Shown here: positions 9,088 through 19,758 of the stretch, in pieces
Layout: every line of letters begins with the position of its first letter
Numbering within the stretch: position 1 is the first letter of the stretch
DNA from: Mycobacterium pinniadriaticum
Lineage (GTDB): Bacteria; Actinomycetota; Actinomycetes; Mycobacteriales; Mycobacteriaceae
Assembly: GCF_026242045.1 (NCBI RefSeq)
Contig: NZ_JAPJDO010000002.1
Location: forward strand, 62,001-126,000
Direction of reading: 5' to 3'
Length of the DNA: 64,000 nt
The notes under the pieces: generated by a model
What the model was told of the DNA's origin: nothing
Seen by the model: the letters and a program-made list of their open reading frames with translations, nothing else
Databases searched by the model: none
Position numbers and translations under genes: made by a program

Positions 9088-9123
9088 CAGAAATGCGATA
9101 TCACCGGTGATATCGCATTTCTG
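9088..9123. repeat. Perfect 36-bp palindrome between convergent genes
   Basis: The left arm is CAGAAATGCGATATCACC and the right arm is its exact reverse complement, with no loop bases, centred between 9105 and 9106. It lies between the ferredoxin stop (9002) and the maltokinase stop (9200). It is not GC-rich and has no T-run, so it is a poor classical terminator. A protein-binding site or a bidirectional transcription end are both possible. Confidence 0.75.
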
Positions 9124-9199
9124 ACCACCTAGCTGCCCGGCCCAGAGACAGGCTCGCGAACGTGAGGCCGCGCTGGCGTTACCCTCGGCGGTCGCGCCC

Positions 9200-10518
9200 C
9201 TACCCCACCAACCGCGCGATCGACTGCAACGGGATATGGAGCCAACTCGGCCGGTGACGCGCCTCATAGGCGGCTTCGTACACGGCCTTGTCCAACTCGT
9301 ATGCTGCGAGCACGGTGGCGTGATCGCGCGGGTCGGCATCGGATTCCGCGGCATAGCCGTCGCAGAACGACGCGCAGTTGCGGTCGACCCACTCCTTGGC
9401 CCGCGCGGCCAGCTGCCGGTCGGTGGTCTGGTCCACCAGTTGTTGATAAGCCGCATATTCGAACGAGCGCAGCATGCCGGCGACATCGCGCAGTGCAGAG
9501 TCCGGTTTGCGTCGCTCGTCGAGCGGCTGACCCGGCTCCCCTTCGAAATCGATCAGCAGCCAGCCCACCGGGGTGCGCAGTACCTGGCCTAGGTGGAGAT
9601 CGCCGTGGACACGCTGCACCGTGACCGGCTCGTCGGCCAGCTTGGCGTAGCGTTCCTCGATGGCGGGCTGATACTCGGCGAGTTCGGGTACCGCCGCCGC
9701 GGCGGTGCCCAGCCGCTCGAGCATCACGTCGACGGGCAGCATACCGGTCGAGGTGCCCAGTTCCTGGGCCAGCGTGGCGTGCACCGACGCCACGGCCTCC
9801 CCCAATCGGTAAGCCTCACCGGCGAAGTCACCACCGACCTCATAGGCGTACAGGTCACCTTCGGCGTATAGGTCCCGAGTGCTCGCGGTGGCCATATCCC
9901 AGCCCTCGGCGGAATTCGCGGCGTAGGCCGTCACCATGCCCAGCGGGCAGGGCTGGCCGCCGTCGCGCGTCTCGAACGACCCGAGCAGCCGCGCCACGTG
10001 CGGGTTTCCGGCCCGGCCCAGTACCCGGTTGAGTTCGATATCGGGGTTGATACCGACCGAAACCCGGCGGAACAGCTTGAAAACGGCCTGGTCGTCGAAC
10101 ACCACGCTGGTGTTGGTCTGCTCGGCGTCCGAGATCCGCGGCGCAGCATCGAGCGGCAGCGTCACGTCCGGTTCCTTGGCGAAGGTGATGTCCCCGATCC
10201 GGGCACCCGAGTCGATCAAGGACAGCAGGAACCCCGCCGACGACGGATCGTAGAGACCGTCGTAGGCGGTGTGGTCGTCATCGGAGCCGATCGTGGCGAC
10301 CGCGCCGTACTCGGCCACCGGAGCCGAATCCCACTGGACGATAACCTGATAACGCTCCGTGGAGCTGTCGGTATAGGTGACGTCGACCAGCGTCAGGTCC
10401 AATTCGGGCCGCAGCGCCACCACCTCGACGGCCTCGGCGGACGACAGGGTGCGGCTGCGACCCGCATACCACCGTTGGGCGGGCAGCCATTCCGTCCAGG
10501 GCAGGTTCACCGGTGAGC

Positions 10519-10522
<4 letters not shown>
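9200..10522 (-). CDS. mak: Maltokinase
   Basis: A 440-residue ATP-dependent kinase that phosphorylates maltose to maltose 1-phosphate, the substrate of GlgE in the trehalose to alpha-glucan route. It begins with [20 protein letters not shown], typical for mycobacterial Mak/Pep2, and has the kinase motif [14 protein letters not shown] followed by [10 protein letters not shown], the metal-binding aspartate. The C-terminal [15 protein letters not shown] is also typical. The start at 10522 has GGAGGAGAAG upstream and overlaps the treS stop (ATGA). Acting with TreS it channels trehalose into maltose 1-phosphate. Confidence 0.95.
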
Positions 10523-12273
<1,751 letters not shown>

Positions 12274-12394
12274 CTCAATTCCACTACCCCACACTGGCCG
12301 AACCGAATCGTCACCCGAGTGTCGCGCGAGCGTGCGCAGACTGCTTACTGTGTCGGCGTGTCGGTGCACCGACACGCACGGTCGCGGGCTAGGG

Positions 12395-13369
12395 CTAACC
12401 CCGCACGCGGACGACGACCTTGCCCTTGGCCGTGCGATTCTCCAGCGAGGCGACCGCGGCGGCAGCCGCCTCGAGCGGGTAGACCTCGGGCTGCGGTGCC
12501 GCCAGCACACCGGAGGTGAGCAGGGCGGCCAGCCCGTCCCACTGCTCGGCCAGCGCACCGGGGTGAGACATCGTCCACGCACCCCAGCCGACCCCGACGA
12601 CGTCGATGTTGTTCAGCAGCAGCCGGTTGACCTTGACAGTCGGAATTTCTCCGCCGGTGAAGCCGACCACGAGCAGGCGCCCAGCCGGTGCCAGCGATCG
12701 CAGCGAGTCGGTGAACCGGTCGCCGCCAACCGGATCCATCACGATGTCGACGCCCAAGCCGGCGGTCAGCTCGGCGACCGCGTCCTTGAATCCGTCGGCC
12801 AGCACAACGTCGGTGGCGCCGGCCGCCTTGGCGATCTCCGCCTTGTCCTCGGTGCTCACCACCGCGATCACCCGGCTGGCCCCCAGCGCCGGTGCAAGCC
12901 GTAGCGTCGAGGTGCCGATACCGCCGGCCGCACCGTGCACCAGCACCGTCTCGCCGGCTGCCAGCCGACCGCGAACGGTCAGGGCGAAGTACACCGTCAG
13001 GTCGTTGAACAGCAGTCCGGCGCCGGCCTCGAAGCTGACATTGTCAGGCAGCGGGAACACCCGCTCAGGTGTGAGAACCACGGTTTCTGCCATCGCGCCG
13101 GTGATCATCGTCAAACCCACCACCCGGTCGCCGGGCTTCACCGGGGCGCCGCCGGGTGCGGACCGCACGACCCCGGCGATCTCGGCACCGAGGGTGAACG
13201 GCAGCTCTGGTTTGTACTGGTAGAGCCCGCGGGTCAGCAGCGCATCGGGAAAGGCCACACCCGCGGCGTGCACGTCGACCAGGATCGCGCCCTCACCCGC
13301 TGGCTCGTCGATATCGACCAGCTGCACCGATTCCGGACCGGCCAGCTCGGTCACCTGTATCGCCCGCAT
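12395..13369 (-). CDS. Zinc-free quinone oxidoreductase / MDR-family NADPH dehydrogenase
   Basis: A 324-residue medium-chain reductase of the NADPH:quinone oxidoreductase type. The N-terminal GroES-like fold has the family pattern [20 protein letters not shown], and the Rossmann fold follows with [18 protein letters not shown]. The structural zinc cysteines of alcohol dehydrogenases are absent, as expected for QOR enzymes. It ends about 120 bases from the start of treS on the same strand. It probably reduces quinones or activated enones; the natural substrate is not evident. Confidence 0.88.
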   Translation of the reverse strand: MRAIQVTELAGPESVQLVDIDEPAGEGAILVDVHAAGVAFPDALLTRGLYQYKPELPFTLGAEIAGVVRSAPGGAPVKPGDRVVGLTMITGAMAETVVLTPERVFPLPDNVSFEAGAGLLFNDLTVYFALTVRGRLAAGETVLVHGAAGGIGTSTLRLAPALGASRVIAVVSTEDKAEIAKAAGATDVVLADGFKDAVAELTAGLGVDIVMDPVGGDRFTDSLRSLAPAGRLLVVGFTGGEIPTVKVNRLLLNNIDVVGVGWGAWTMSHPGALAEQWDGLAALLTSGVLAAPQPEVYPLEAAAAAVASLENRTAKGKVVVRVRG

Positions 13370-13443
13370 CCCACCTCCATACCGACTTGATCGCGTCGCC
13401 AGTGTGTCACGGCAACCCGGCCTCGCGATTCGAGACCGGCAGG

Positions 13444-13920
13444 CTACGGAATGTCGATCGCGAGCAGCTCGACCTGCAGTTCGCCGCGCGGGGTCGAGTA
13501 GGTGACGGTCTCGCCGGCCCGCCGCCCGAACAACGCCAAGCCCAGCGGGCTGTCCGACGTCAGGGTGGTGTCCTCTTCACCGGCCGGGGTCTCCTCCAGG
13601 AAGTGGATGATCCGCATCTGGACCGGCTCATCACCGGGGAAGCGCAATGTCACCTTCGTGCCGTTGGACAGCTGCCCCGGGGTGTCGGCATTGCCCCCGG
13701 CCAACAGCCAGGTCAACCGGTTGATCTGCTCATCGATACCGGCCAGATCCTCCGACCGCTGCAGTGCATCGGCGGCGTCACCGCGGTCCCCCACGGTTTC
13801 GGCGTCGTCCTGCAGTTCGGCGCGCATTTGATCACGGCGCCGGCGCAGGTCGGCCAGCTCCTCCTCGATCCGACCGCGCTCCTGGTCGGTGAATTCCGTC
13901 GATCCGCTGTCCTGAACCAT
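13444..13920 (-). CDS. GreA/GreB-family (Rnk-like) transcription factor
   Basis: A 158-residue protein with an N-terminal antiparallel coiled coil (EEELADLRRRRDQMRAEL and following) and a C-terminal FKBP-like GreA/B domain (DSPLGLALFGRRAGETVTYSTPRGELQVELL). This family binds the secondary channel of RNA polymerase. The coiled-coil tip is rich in acidic residues (QDDAETVGDRGDAAD), as in cleavage-stimulating Gre factors, although the protein diverges from housekeeping GreA. A TTG lies 9 bases upstream, but the ATG at 13920 is the better start. It probably modulates transcription as an accessory Gre-like factor. Confidence 0.8.
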   Translation of the reverse strand: MVQDSGSTEFTDQERGRIEEELADLRRRRDQMRAELQDDAETVGDRGDAADALQRSEDLAGIDEQINRLTWLLAGGNADTPGQLSNGTKVTLRFPGDEPVQMRIIHFLEETPAGEEDTTLTSDSPLGLALFGRRAGETVTYSTPRGELQVELLAIDIP

Positions 13921-13968
13921 GCCCGCCAACGTACCGTTCGGTCACGCCGCCCATACGTGAACCCGCCG

Positions 13969-15012
13969 CTACGCGTCCGACGGCACCACCAGCACGTCGG
14001 GCTGCTCGATGGTCACGAGGACCCGGATCCCGGCGGACAGCTCGGCGGCCTGCGAGCTGGCGCTCTGGGCGATCAGCCGCGTCCCGTTGTCAAAGACGCA
14101 ATGCACCAACGAAATCGGGCCGAGGAACGACACCGAGGCAACGGTGGCCGGACCGAGGGGATCAGCGGCGACCCGCACCGATTCCGGTCGCACCAGTGCT
14201 ACCCCGGCGCCGGCGGTGATCGAGCCCGCCGCCGCGGGCAACGAGGTGCCGAGCAGATGCGCACGGCCATCGGCCAGCTGGGCGTCGACCTTGTTGTTGA
14301 GGCCCACGAACTCCGCGACGAACGGGGTCGCGGGGTGGGCGTAGACATCGGCGGGCGCGGCGATCTGCTCCAGGCGACCCTGATTCATCACCCCGACCCG
14401 ATCGGCGACGGCCAGTGCTTCTTCCTGGTCGTGGGTGACGAACAGCGTCGTCGTGCCGACTTCGAGCTGCACCCGCCGGATCTCGTCGCGCAGCTGTGCC
14501 CGCACCTTGGCATCGAGCGCCGACAGCGGCTCGTCGAGCAGCAGCACGCGGGGTTGGATGGCCAGTGCGCGGGCCAACGCCACCCGCTGTTGCTGACCGC
14601 CCGACAGCTGGCTGGCGTACTTCTGCTTGTGCGCCGACAACCCGACAAGGTCGAGCATGTCGCCGGCCAGCGACGTGCGTTGGGCCTTACTTTTGCCGCG
14701 CAGCTTGAGCCCGAATGCGACGTTGTCGAGGACGGTCAAGTGCGGAAAAAGGCTGTACGCCTGGAAGACCATGCCCATGTCGCGCTTGTTCGGTGGCACG
14801 TCGGTGACGTCGGTGCCGTCGACGGCGACCCGGCCCGAGGTCGGCTCGTCCAGCCCGGCGAGAATGCGCAGGGCGGTGGTCTTGCCGCAGCCCGAAGGCC
14901 CCAGCAGGGCGACCATCTCACCGGGTTGCAGGTGCAACGTCAGTCCGTCGAGCGCGCGGACCGTCCCGTAAACCCGTGTCACGTCGGTGAAGTCAACGGC
15001 GACCCCGGTCAT
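13969..15012 (-). CDS. ABC importer ATP-binding protein (PotA/iron-type)
   Basis: A 347-residue ATPase of a binding-protein-dependent importer. Walker A is GPSGCGKTT at 38-46, the Q-loop is in MVFQAYSLFPHLTV, the signature is LSGGQQQR, Walker B is VLLLDEPLSALD, and the switch histidine is in FVTHDQEEAL. A TOBE-type regulatory domain occupies the last ~110 residues. The start at 15012 overlaps the permease stop by 4 nt. It energises the two permeases encoded upstream. Sequence style fits the polyamine/2-aminoethylphosphonate/iron group, but the substrate is uncertain. Confidence 0.92.
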   Translation of the reverse strand: MTGVAVDFTDVTRVYGTVRALDGLTLHLQPGEMVALLGPSGCGKTTALRILAGLDEPTSGRVAVDGTDVTDVPPNKRDMGMVFQAYSLFPHLTVLDNVAFGLKLRGKSKAQRTSLAGDMLDLVGLSAHKQKYASQLSGGQQQRVALARALAIQPRVLLLDEPLSALDAKVRAQLRDEIRRVQLEVGTTTLFVTHDQEEALAVADRVGVMNQGRLEQIAAPADVYAHPATPFVAEFVGLNNKVDAQLADGRAHLLGTSLPAAAGSITAGAGVALVRPESVRVAADPLGPATVASVSFLGPISLVHCVFDNGTRLIAQSASSQAAELSAGIRVLVTIEQPDVLVVPSDA

Positions 15013-15776
15013 CGGTGTCCTTTCCGGCGCTGGGTGACCAGCGAGAGGCTCAGCAGCAGAACGAAACCGAACACCAGCGTCGCCAGCGATGCCGCCACTG
15101 ACGTCGGTCCATCGCTCTTCCCGATCGCGACGATCACCACCTGCAGGTTCTGATACCCGCTCAACGAGGCGATGGTGTACTCGCCGAGCACCACCGCTAT
15201 CGAGATGAAGGCCGCCGACAGGATGCCCGACCAGATGTTGGGTACCACCACCCGCAGAATGGTGGTAGTCCACCCCGCACCGAGGGAACGGGCTGCTTCG
15301 GCAAGGGTTTTCAGGTCTATCGACGACAGCGCCCCGTCGATGGACCGGTAGGCGAACGGCAGCACCAGCACGACGTAGACAAACGTCAGGGTCAACGCCG
15401 ACTCGCCCAGGAAATACACCACCCACAGGTACACGTTGCGCAAACCGACGACGATCACCAGGGCGGGAATCGTCAGCGGCAGCAGACAGAGGAACTCGAC
15501 CAGCCGCCTGGCCCATGGCGCCCGCAGTCTGACCCAGATCATGGTCGGCACCAACATCGCCAGCATGAGCACGACGGTGAACACCGCCAGCAACAGCGAG
15601 ATGATGATCGCGTGGTACAGCATGTCGTTGGCCACCAGGTTCTTCCACGCTTGCAGCGTGCGTCCCCCGTGGATCAGGTCGCGGGTGCTGAAATCGGCCA
15701 TCGCATACAGCGGAAAGAGGAAGAACAGCCCGAACAGCGCCAGCAGCAGACCGCGACCGATCCTGTTGGCTCTCAC
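15009..15776 (-). CDS. ABC importer permease, second subunit
   Basis: A 255-residue inner membrane permease of the binding-protein-dependent (CysW/PotC) type with about six membrane segments. The EAA loop is visible as EAARSLGAGWTTTILRVVVPNI. The GTG at 15776 overlaps the stop of the first permease (GTGA), which sets the start; the longer frame upstream reads across that gene. It forms the heterodimeric channel with the first permease and is coupled to the ATPase downstream. Confidence 0.92.
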   Translation of the reverse strand: MRANRIGRGLLLALFGLFFLFPLYAMADFSTRDLIHGGRTLQAWKNLVANDMLYHAIIISLLLAVFTVVLMLAMLVPTMIWVRLRAPWARRLVEFLCLLPLTIPALVIVVGLRNVYLWVVYFLGESALTLTFVYVVLVLPFAYRSIDGALSSIDLKTLAEAARSLGAGWTTTILRVVVPNIWSGILSAAFISIAVVLGEYTIASLSGYQNLQVVIVAIGKSDGPTSVAASLATLVFGFVLLLSLSLVTQRRKGHR

Positions 15777-16618
15777 TGCAGCCACCTGGCGGTCCGTCGC
15801 ACCAGCACGTTGTAGGCCACCATCACCACCGCAACCACGATCACCATTTCCAGCGCCAGCGCGTAGGCGAAGCCCGACTGACCCAGCACCACCTCCGATG
15901 TCAGCGCCGTGCGGATCAACAGCGGCACGATCGGGCTGCCCTGGCTGACCAGTGCGGCGGCGGTGGCGTAGGCGGCAAACGCGTTGGCGAACAACAGCAA
16001 TGCCGAACCGAGGAAGGCGGGCATCAGCAACGGGAAGCCCACCTCGCGCCAGTAGGCCCAGCGTGAGGCCCCCAGACTGACCGCGGCTTCGCGCCACTCC
16101 GCGCGCAACCCTTCCAGCGCCGGGGTGAACACGATGACCATCAGCGGAATCTGGAAGTAGGTGTAGACCAGGATCAGGCCGCGCAGCGAGTACAGCCACC
16201 CGTCGCCGGCGAGATTGAACCCGAAGCGATCCAATACCCATAGCGTGAGCACGCCGTTGAGGCCGATCGTCGCCAGGAACGCGAATGCCAACGCCACGCC
16301 GCCGAATTGGGCCAGCACGCTGCACAACGACAACACCACCCGGCGCAGCGGCGAGGTAGGCGGACTGGTGACGACCAGCCACGCCAGTAACGCACCGAGG
16401 ACCGCACCGACAGCTGCCGTACTCGCCGACAGCAGCACGCTCTTGCCCAGCGCGGCCAATGCCGTGCCGGAGAACAGCAGGCCGATCCGCTGCAGCGAGA
16501 ACACGCCGTCCAGATAGAACGCGGACACGATCACCGTCACCGTGGGGATGATCAGAAAGATCGTGACGAACACCCCGAAGGGCAATAGGGGCAGGGCCGC
16601 TCGGAGCCGCCGGGCCAC
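15773..16618 (-). CDS. ABC importer permease, first subunit
   Basis: A 281-residue inner membrane permease of the CysT/PotB type with about six membrane segments. The EAA loop is EAAVSLGASRWAYWREVGFPLL, which contacts the ATPase. It starts with GTG four bases after the stop of the substrate-binding protein gene and overlaps the next permease by 4 nt. It pairs with the product of 15009-15776 to form the translocation channel. Confidence 0.92.
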   Translation of the reverse strand: MARRLRAALPLLPFGVFVTIFLIIPTVTVIVSAFYLDGVFSLQRIGLLFSGTALAALGKSVLLSASTAAVGAVLGALLAWLVVTSPPTSPLRRVVLSLCSVLAQFGGVALAFAFLATIGLNGVLTLWVLDRFGFNLAGDGWLYSLRGLILVYTYFQIPLMVIVFTPALEGLRAEWREAAVSLGASRWAYWREVGFPLLMPAFLGSALLLFANAFAAYATAAALVSQGSPIVPLLIRTALTSEVVLGQSGFAYALALEMVIVVAVVMVAYNVLVRRTARWLQ

Positions 16619-16622
16619 AGCG

Positions 16623-17747
16623 TCAGCCGATCGCCTTGGCCCAGTTGTCGGCTAGATACTTGGTCGCCGCATCGGTCTGGGCCTGGGTCATGATCACGGG
16701 AGTCCCGCTGACCGGAGGCAACTTCTCATAGGCCGCCGAGTCGATCGTGCCGGCCTTGACCATCGCGTCGGCGCGAACGGGCCGGGCACCTCCGGCCAGG
16801 AACAGGTTCTGCCCCTGATCGCTGAACAGGAACTCCTGCCAGAGTCGCGCCGCGGCCGGGTGCGGGGCGTCTTTGTTGATGGCCTGGAAGTAGTAACCAC
16901 CGAGCACGGCGCCCTGCGGAACGAACACCTTCCAGCTGGGCAGCTTCTTGGTTTCGGCGGCGTTGAGGTAATCCCAGTCGATGACGACCGGTGTCTGCCC
17001 CGACTCGATGGTCGCCGGCGTCGGGTCGACGGGCAGGAAGTTGCCCGCCTGCTTGAGCTTGCTGAAGAACGCGACACCGGGAGCGATGTCGTCGGCCGAG
17101 CCGCCCTGGGACAGCGCCACCATCGCCACACCGGAGAAGGCCGCACCGGCCTGGGTCGGGTCTCCATTGAGGGCGACCTTGCCCTTGTACTCGTCCTTGA
17201 GCAGATCATCGACGATGCTCATGTCGGGGACCTTGGCCGAGTCATAGCCGATCGACATGTAACCGCCGTAGTCGTTGACCCAGGTACCGTTCGGATCCTT
17301 CATGGCGTCCGGGATGCTGTCGAAGGTCGCCACCTGGTACGGCGCGAACAACGAGGTGTTGGCCAGCGCGACCGACTGGCCGAGGTCGAAGACGTCCGGC
17401 GCGGTGCTGCGGCCCTTCTGCTGATTGGCGGCGTTGATCTCCTCCTGGCTGGCGGCATCGGGTTGGGCCGAGTTCACCTTGATGCCGTACTTGTCGCTGA
17501 ACGCCTTGATGATCGCGCCGTAATTGGCCCAGTCCGGTGGCAGGGCGATGACGTTGAGTTCGCCCTCTTTCTTGGCCGCGGCCACCAGCCCGTCCATCCC
17601 GCCGAAATCGGCTGCGGACGTCGCCGAGGCGGCCGGCACTCCTGAATCGGTGTTGTCCTCGCTGCTCTTCTTCTCCGGCGGCGCACAGGCGACGGCGGCC
17701 ACCAAGACGAGGGCGGCGACGGCAGGGACCAGACGTACGTTCTTCAT
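16623..17747 (-). CDS. Extracellular solute-binding lipoprotein of the ABC importer
   Basis: A 374-residue binding protein anchored by lipid. The signal peptide ends with a lipobox (VAAVAC, Cys21), followed by a Ser/Glu/Lys-rich spacer and a family 1 periplasmic-binding fold (LNVIALPPDWANYGAII at the start; PVVIDWDYLNAAETKKL and GGYYFQAINKDAPHPAAA later). It is the first gene of the four-gene importer operon, with an AGAAGG-type ribosome site. The fold is shared by polyamine, iron and phosphonate binders, so the ligand is open. Confidence 0.9.
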   Translation of the reverse strand: MKNVRLVPAVAALVLVAAVACAPPEKKSSEDNTDSGVPAASATSAADFGGMDGLVAAAKKEGELNVIALPPDWANYGAIIKAFSDKYGIKVNSAQPDAASQEEINAANQQKGRSTAPDVFDLGQSVALANTSLFAPYQVATFDSIPDAMKDPNGTWVNDYGGYMSIGYDSAKVPDMSIVDDLLKDEYKGKVALNGDPTQAGAAFSGVAMVALSQGGSADDIAPGVAFFSKLKQAGNFLPVDPTPATIESGQTPVVIDWDYLNAAETKKLPSWKVFVPQGAVLGGYYFQAINKDAPHPAAARLWQEFLFSDQGQNLFLAGGARPVRADAMVKAGTIDSAAYEKLPPVSGTPVIMTQAQTDAATKYLADNWAKAIG

Positions 17748-17912
17748 GATCGAACCTTCTTGTGCTCAGGAGGCGACGTGGTGGCGCTGTGACGACCACA
17801 GCGTGTCGCGAAGGTGAACGGGATCGTCACGACGCTGCGAGATTACCGCCGGGTTAACCACGATTTCGGAGCATTGAACGGATTCGACGACGTCACTTGC
17901 GATCTCATTTCG

Positions 17913-17967
17913 GTGAGCGCGGTATCGTGCCGCCCGCGGCGAACGAAGTGAGCGCGGTATCGTGCCG
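17913..17967 (+). repeat. Short direct repeat upstream of the HugZ-like gene
   Basis: The 20-mer GTGAGCGCGGTATCGTGCCG occurs at 17913-17932 and again at 17948-17967, a period of 35 bases. The second copy ends two bases before the GTG start of the HugZ-like gene. The repeats lie in the divergent region between this gene and the importer operon. They could be regulator half-sites or the trace of a small slippage duplication. Confidence 0.7.
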
Positions 17968-17969
17968 AC

Positions 17970-18770
17970 GTGGTTACCCGCGACCATGGCGACCCTGGAG
18001 ATGCGCCCTCGATCCCGCCGCCGCTGACCGATATCGCCGACGCGACCAGGCCCTCGGCAGCCGAGGAGGCGCGCAGCATCGCCGCGTCCACCAACACCAC
18101 GACTCTGGCCAGTTTGACCGCAGCCGGAGATCCGTGGGCTTCGTTCGTCACGTACGGGCTACTGGACGGCGCGCCGGTGCTCTGTGTCTCCAACATGGCT
18201 GAGCACGGCCGCAATCTCGCCGGTGATCCCCGCGCCAGCCTGGCCATCGTCGCCCCCACCACATCGTCCGACCCGCTGGCCAGTGGCCGGATCACGCTGG
18301 CCGGCGTCGCCGAACGCCCGACCGGCGACGAACTGCCGGCGGCGCGCGATGCGCATCTGTCGGCCGTCGCCGCCGCGAAGTACTACGTCGACTATTCGGA
18401 CTTCACCCTGTGGGTGTTGCGGGTGCATCGGGTGCGCTGGGTGGGCGGCTACGGCCGGATGGACTCCGCGACCGCAGCCGACTACGCCGCGGCCGCACCC
18501 GACCCGGTTCGCCCGGGCGCCTCCGGGGCGATCGCCCATCTCAACGCCGATCACGCCGACAACCTGGTGGAGATGGCTCGCGTACTCGGCGGCTACCCCG
18601 ACACCACGGTCGCGGTGTGCACCGACATCGATCGCTATGGGCTCGACCTGCGCGTCGACACCGCCCGCGGCGTGGCGTACACCCGGGTTGGCTTCAGCGC
18701 CCCGCTGTCATCGGCCGACGACCTACGCGCCGCGGCAGTGGATCTGGTTGCCCGCTGCCGACGTCACTAG
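17970..18770 (+). CDS. HugZ-like split-barrel protein (putative heme-degrading or flavin-binding)
   Basis: A 266-residue protein of the HugZ / pyridoxamine 5-phosphate oxidase-like superfamily. The N-terminal two thirds form the split-barrel (ASLTAAGDPWASFVTYGLLDGAPVLCVSNMAEHGRNLAGDPRA in outline), and the last ~80 residues match the DUF2470 helper domain (GAIAHLNADHADNLVEMAR). In HugZ this pair binds and opens heme; whether this protein acts on heme, F420 or another cofactor is not shown. The start is the GTG at 17970 right after a direct repeat. It is divergent from the importer operon, which would fit a link to iron, but that is inference. Confidence 0.8.
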   Translation: MVTRDHGDPGDAPSIPPPLTDIADATRPSAAEEARSIAASTNTTTLASLTAAGDPWASFVTYGLLDGAPVLCVSNMAEHGRNLAGDPRASLAIVAPTTSSDPLASGRITLAGVAERPTGDELPAARDAHLSAVAAAKYYVDYSDFTLWVLRVHRVRWVGGYGRMDSATAADYAAAAPDPVRPGASGAIAHLNADHADNLVEMARVLGGYPDTTVAVCTDIDRYGLDLRVDTARGVAYTRVGFSAPLSSADDLRAAAVDLVARCRRH

Positions 18771-18844
18771 CGCACCGCGATTCTTGCCTACGGGCAATCG
18801 TTCGACCTCCGTACAGGAGCGGCGATTCGTGACACCATGAATCG

Positions 18845-19441
18845 GTGGCCACGACAGAACCCGTGCCCGCCAGTTCATCGTCGGGGACGGCCAAAAGGCT
18901 TTCCCACGTTGCACTGCAGACCGGTCAGCTGCCCGTTCTCCGGGATTGGTATCTCACGGTTCTGGACGCACACGTCGTGTTCGAGAACGAGGTGCTGTGT
19001 TTGATGACCTTCGACGAGGAACATCACCGCATCGCCATGCGGCAGTTGCCCCGACCCGACGAACGCACATCGAGGACGGTGGGGCTGGGACATTCGTCGT
19101 ACACGTTCGCGACGCTGAGCAGCTTGCTGTCGAAATACGAATCCCTCAAGGACGCGGGTATCCGACCGTACCTCCCTGTTCAGCACGGCATCACCACGTC
19201 GCTCTATTACCGCGACCCCGACGGGAACCTGGCCGAACTCCAGATCCAGAACATGCCCGCGGAGGAAGCCACGCAATACCTCTACGGGGAAGAGTGCCGG
19301 CTCGATCCCGTTGGGCCGTCATTCGATCCCGACCTGATGCTGGCCGCTTTGCGCTCCGGCACAAGCGAATCCGAGTTGATCACCAGATCGTGGGCGCTGA
19401 GTTGCCCACAGCTGAACGTCACCGAACTGCTGATGAGCTGA
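18845..19441 (+). CDS. VOC-superfamily protein (glyoxalase/extradiol dioxygenase fold)
   Basis: A 198-residue vicinal oxygen chelate protein. Candidate metal ligands are the His in RLSHVALQT, the His in GLGHSSYTF or VQHGITTSLYY, and the Glu in DPDGNLAELQIQN, the usual pattern for this fold. It starts with GTG; no strong ribosome site was seen. The fold covers glyoxalases, extradiol dioxygenases and resistance proteins, and nothing nearby fixes the role. It ends 23 bases before the stop of a convergent small gene. Confidence 0.78.
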   Translation: MATTEPVPASSSSGTAKRLSHVALQTGQLPVLRDWYLTVLDAHVVFENEVLCLMTFDEEHHRIAMRQLPRPDERTSRTVGLGHSSYTFATLSSLLSKYESLKDAGIRPYLPVQHGITTSLYYRDPDGNLAELQIQNMPAEEATQYLYGEECRLDPVGPSFDPDLMLAALRSGTSESELITRSWALSCPQLNVTELLMS

Positions 19442-19464
19442 CATCTGCGCACCGTGCGCGTGAG

Positions 19465-19710
19465 TCAGCCGCCAAGCTCGGAGACGGCCGTGTCGAGAGC
19501 TGCCGCCTGCTCGGCCAGTTCACGATCGGACAACTGCTCACCGCCCGCCTGTTCCACCAGTTCCGCGCGGGTGATCACCTGCAGCGCGCCTCGATACGCG
19601 TCGGTGTCCAACTCCGCGGGCTCGACCACCTTGATGCGGCCTTCGACGAGAACCAGCACCGCATCGGTCTGGCGGTCGAGTAGTCGGCGAACGTCATCTG
19701 CGGTGATCAT
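19465..19710 (-). CDS. Small conserved hypothetical protein
   Basis: An 81-residue acidic protein (MITADDVRRLLDRQTDAVLVLVEGR and onward) with no domain I recognise. The ATG at 19710 has a good AGGAGG site at proper spacing, and codon use is like that of its neighbours, so it is likely real. The C-terminal half is predicted helical. It sits between the VOC gene and the P450 gene; its role is unknown. Confidence 0.7.
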   Translation of the reverse strand: MITADDVRRLLDRQTDAVLVLVEGRIKVVEPAELDTDAYRGALQVITRAELVEQAGGEQLSDRELAEQAAALDTAVSELGG

Positions 19711-19758
19711 CGGGGGACCTCCTCTGCCGTCGGACGTGTCCAGACCTCCATTGTGCGC

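Noticed and set aside
12274..12582. N-terminal extension of TreS
   Set aside because: Arg/Ser/Pro-rich sequence antisense to the quinone oxidoreductase, absent from TreS enzymes.
13387..15153. 588-codon plus-strand frame across the Gre-like and ABC genes
   Set aside because: It runs antisense to two clear genes and has no family sequence; high GC makes such frames common.
19446..19459. Small GCGCA/TGCGC hairpin after the VOC gene
   Set aside because: A 5-base stem is too weak to call a terminator in this GC content.
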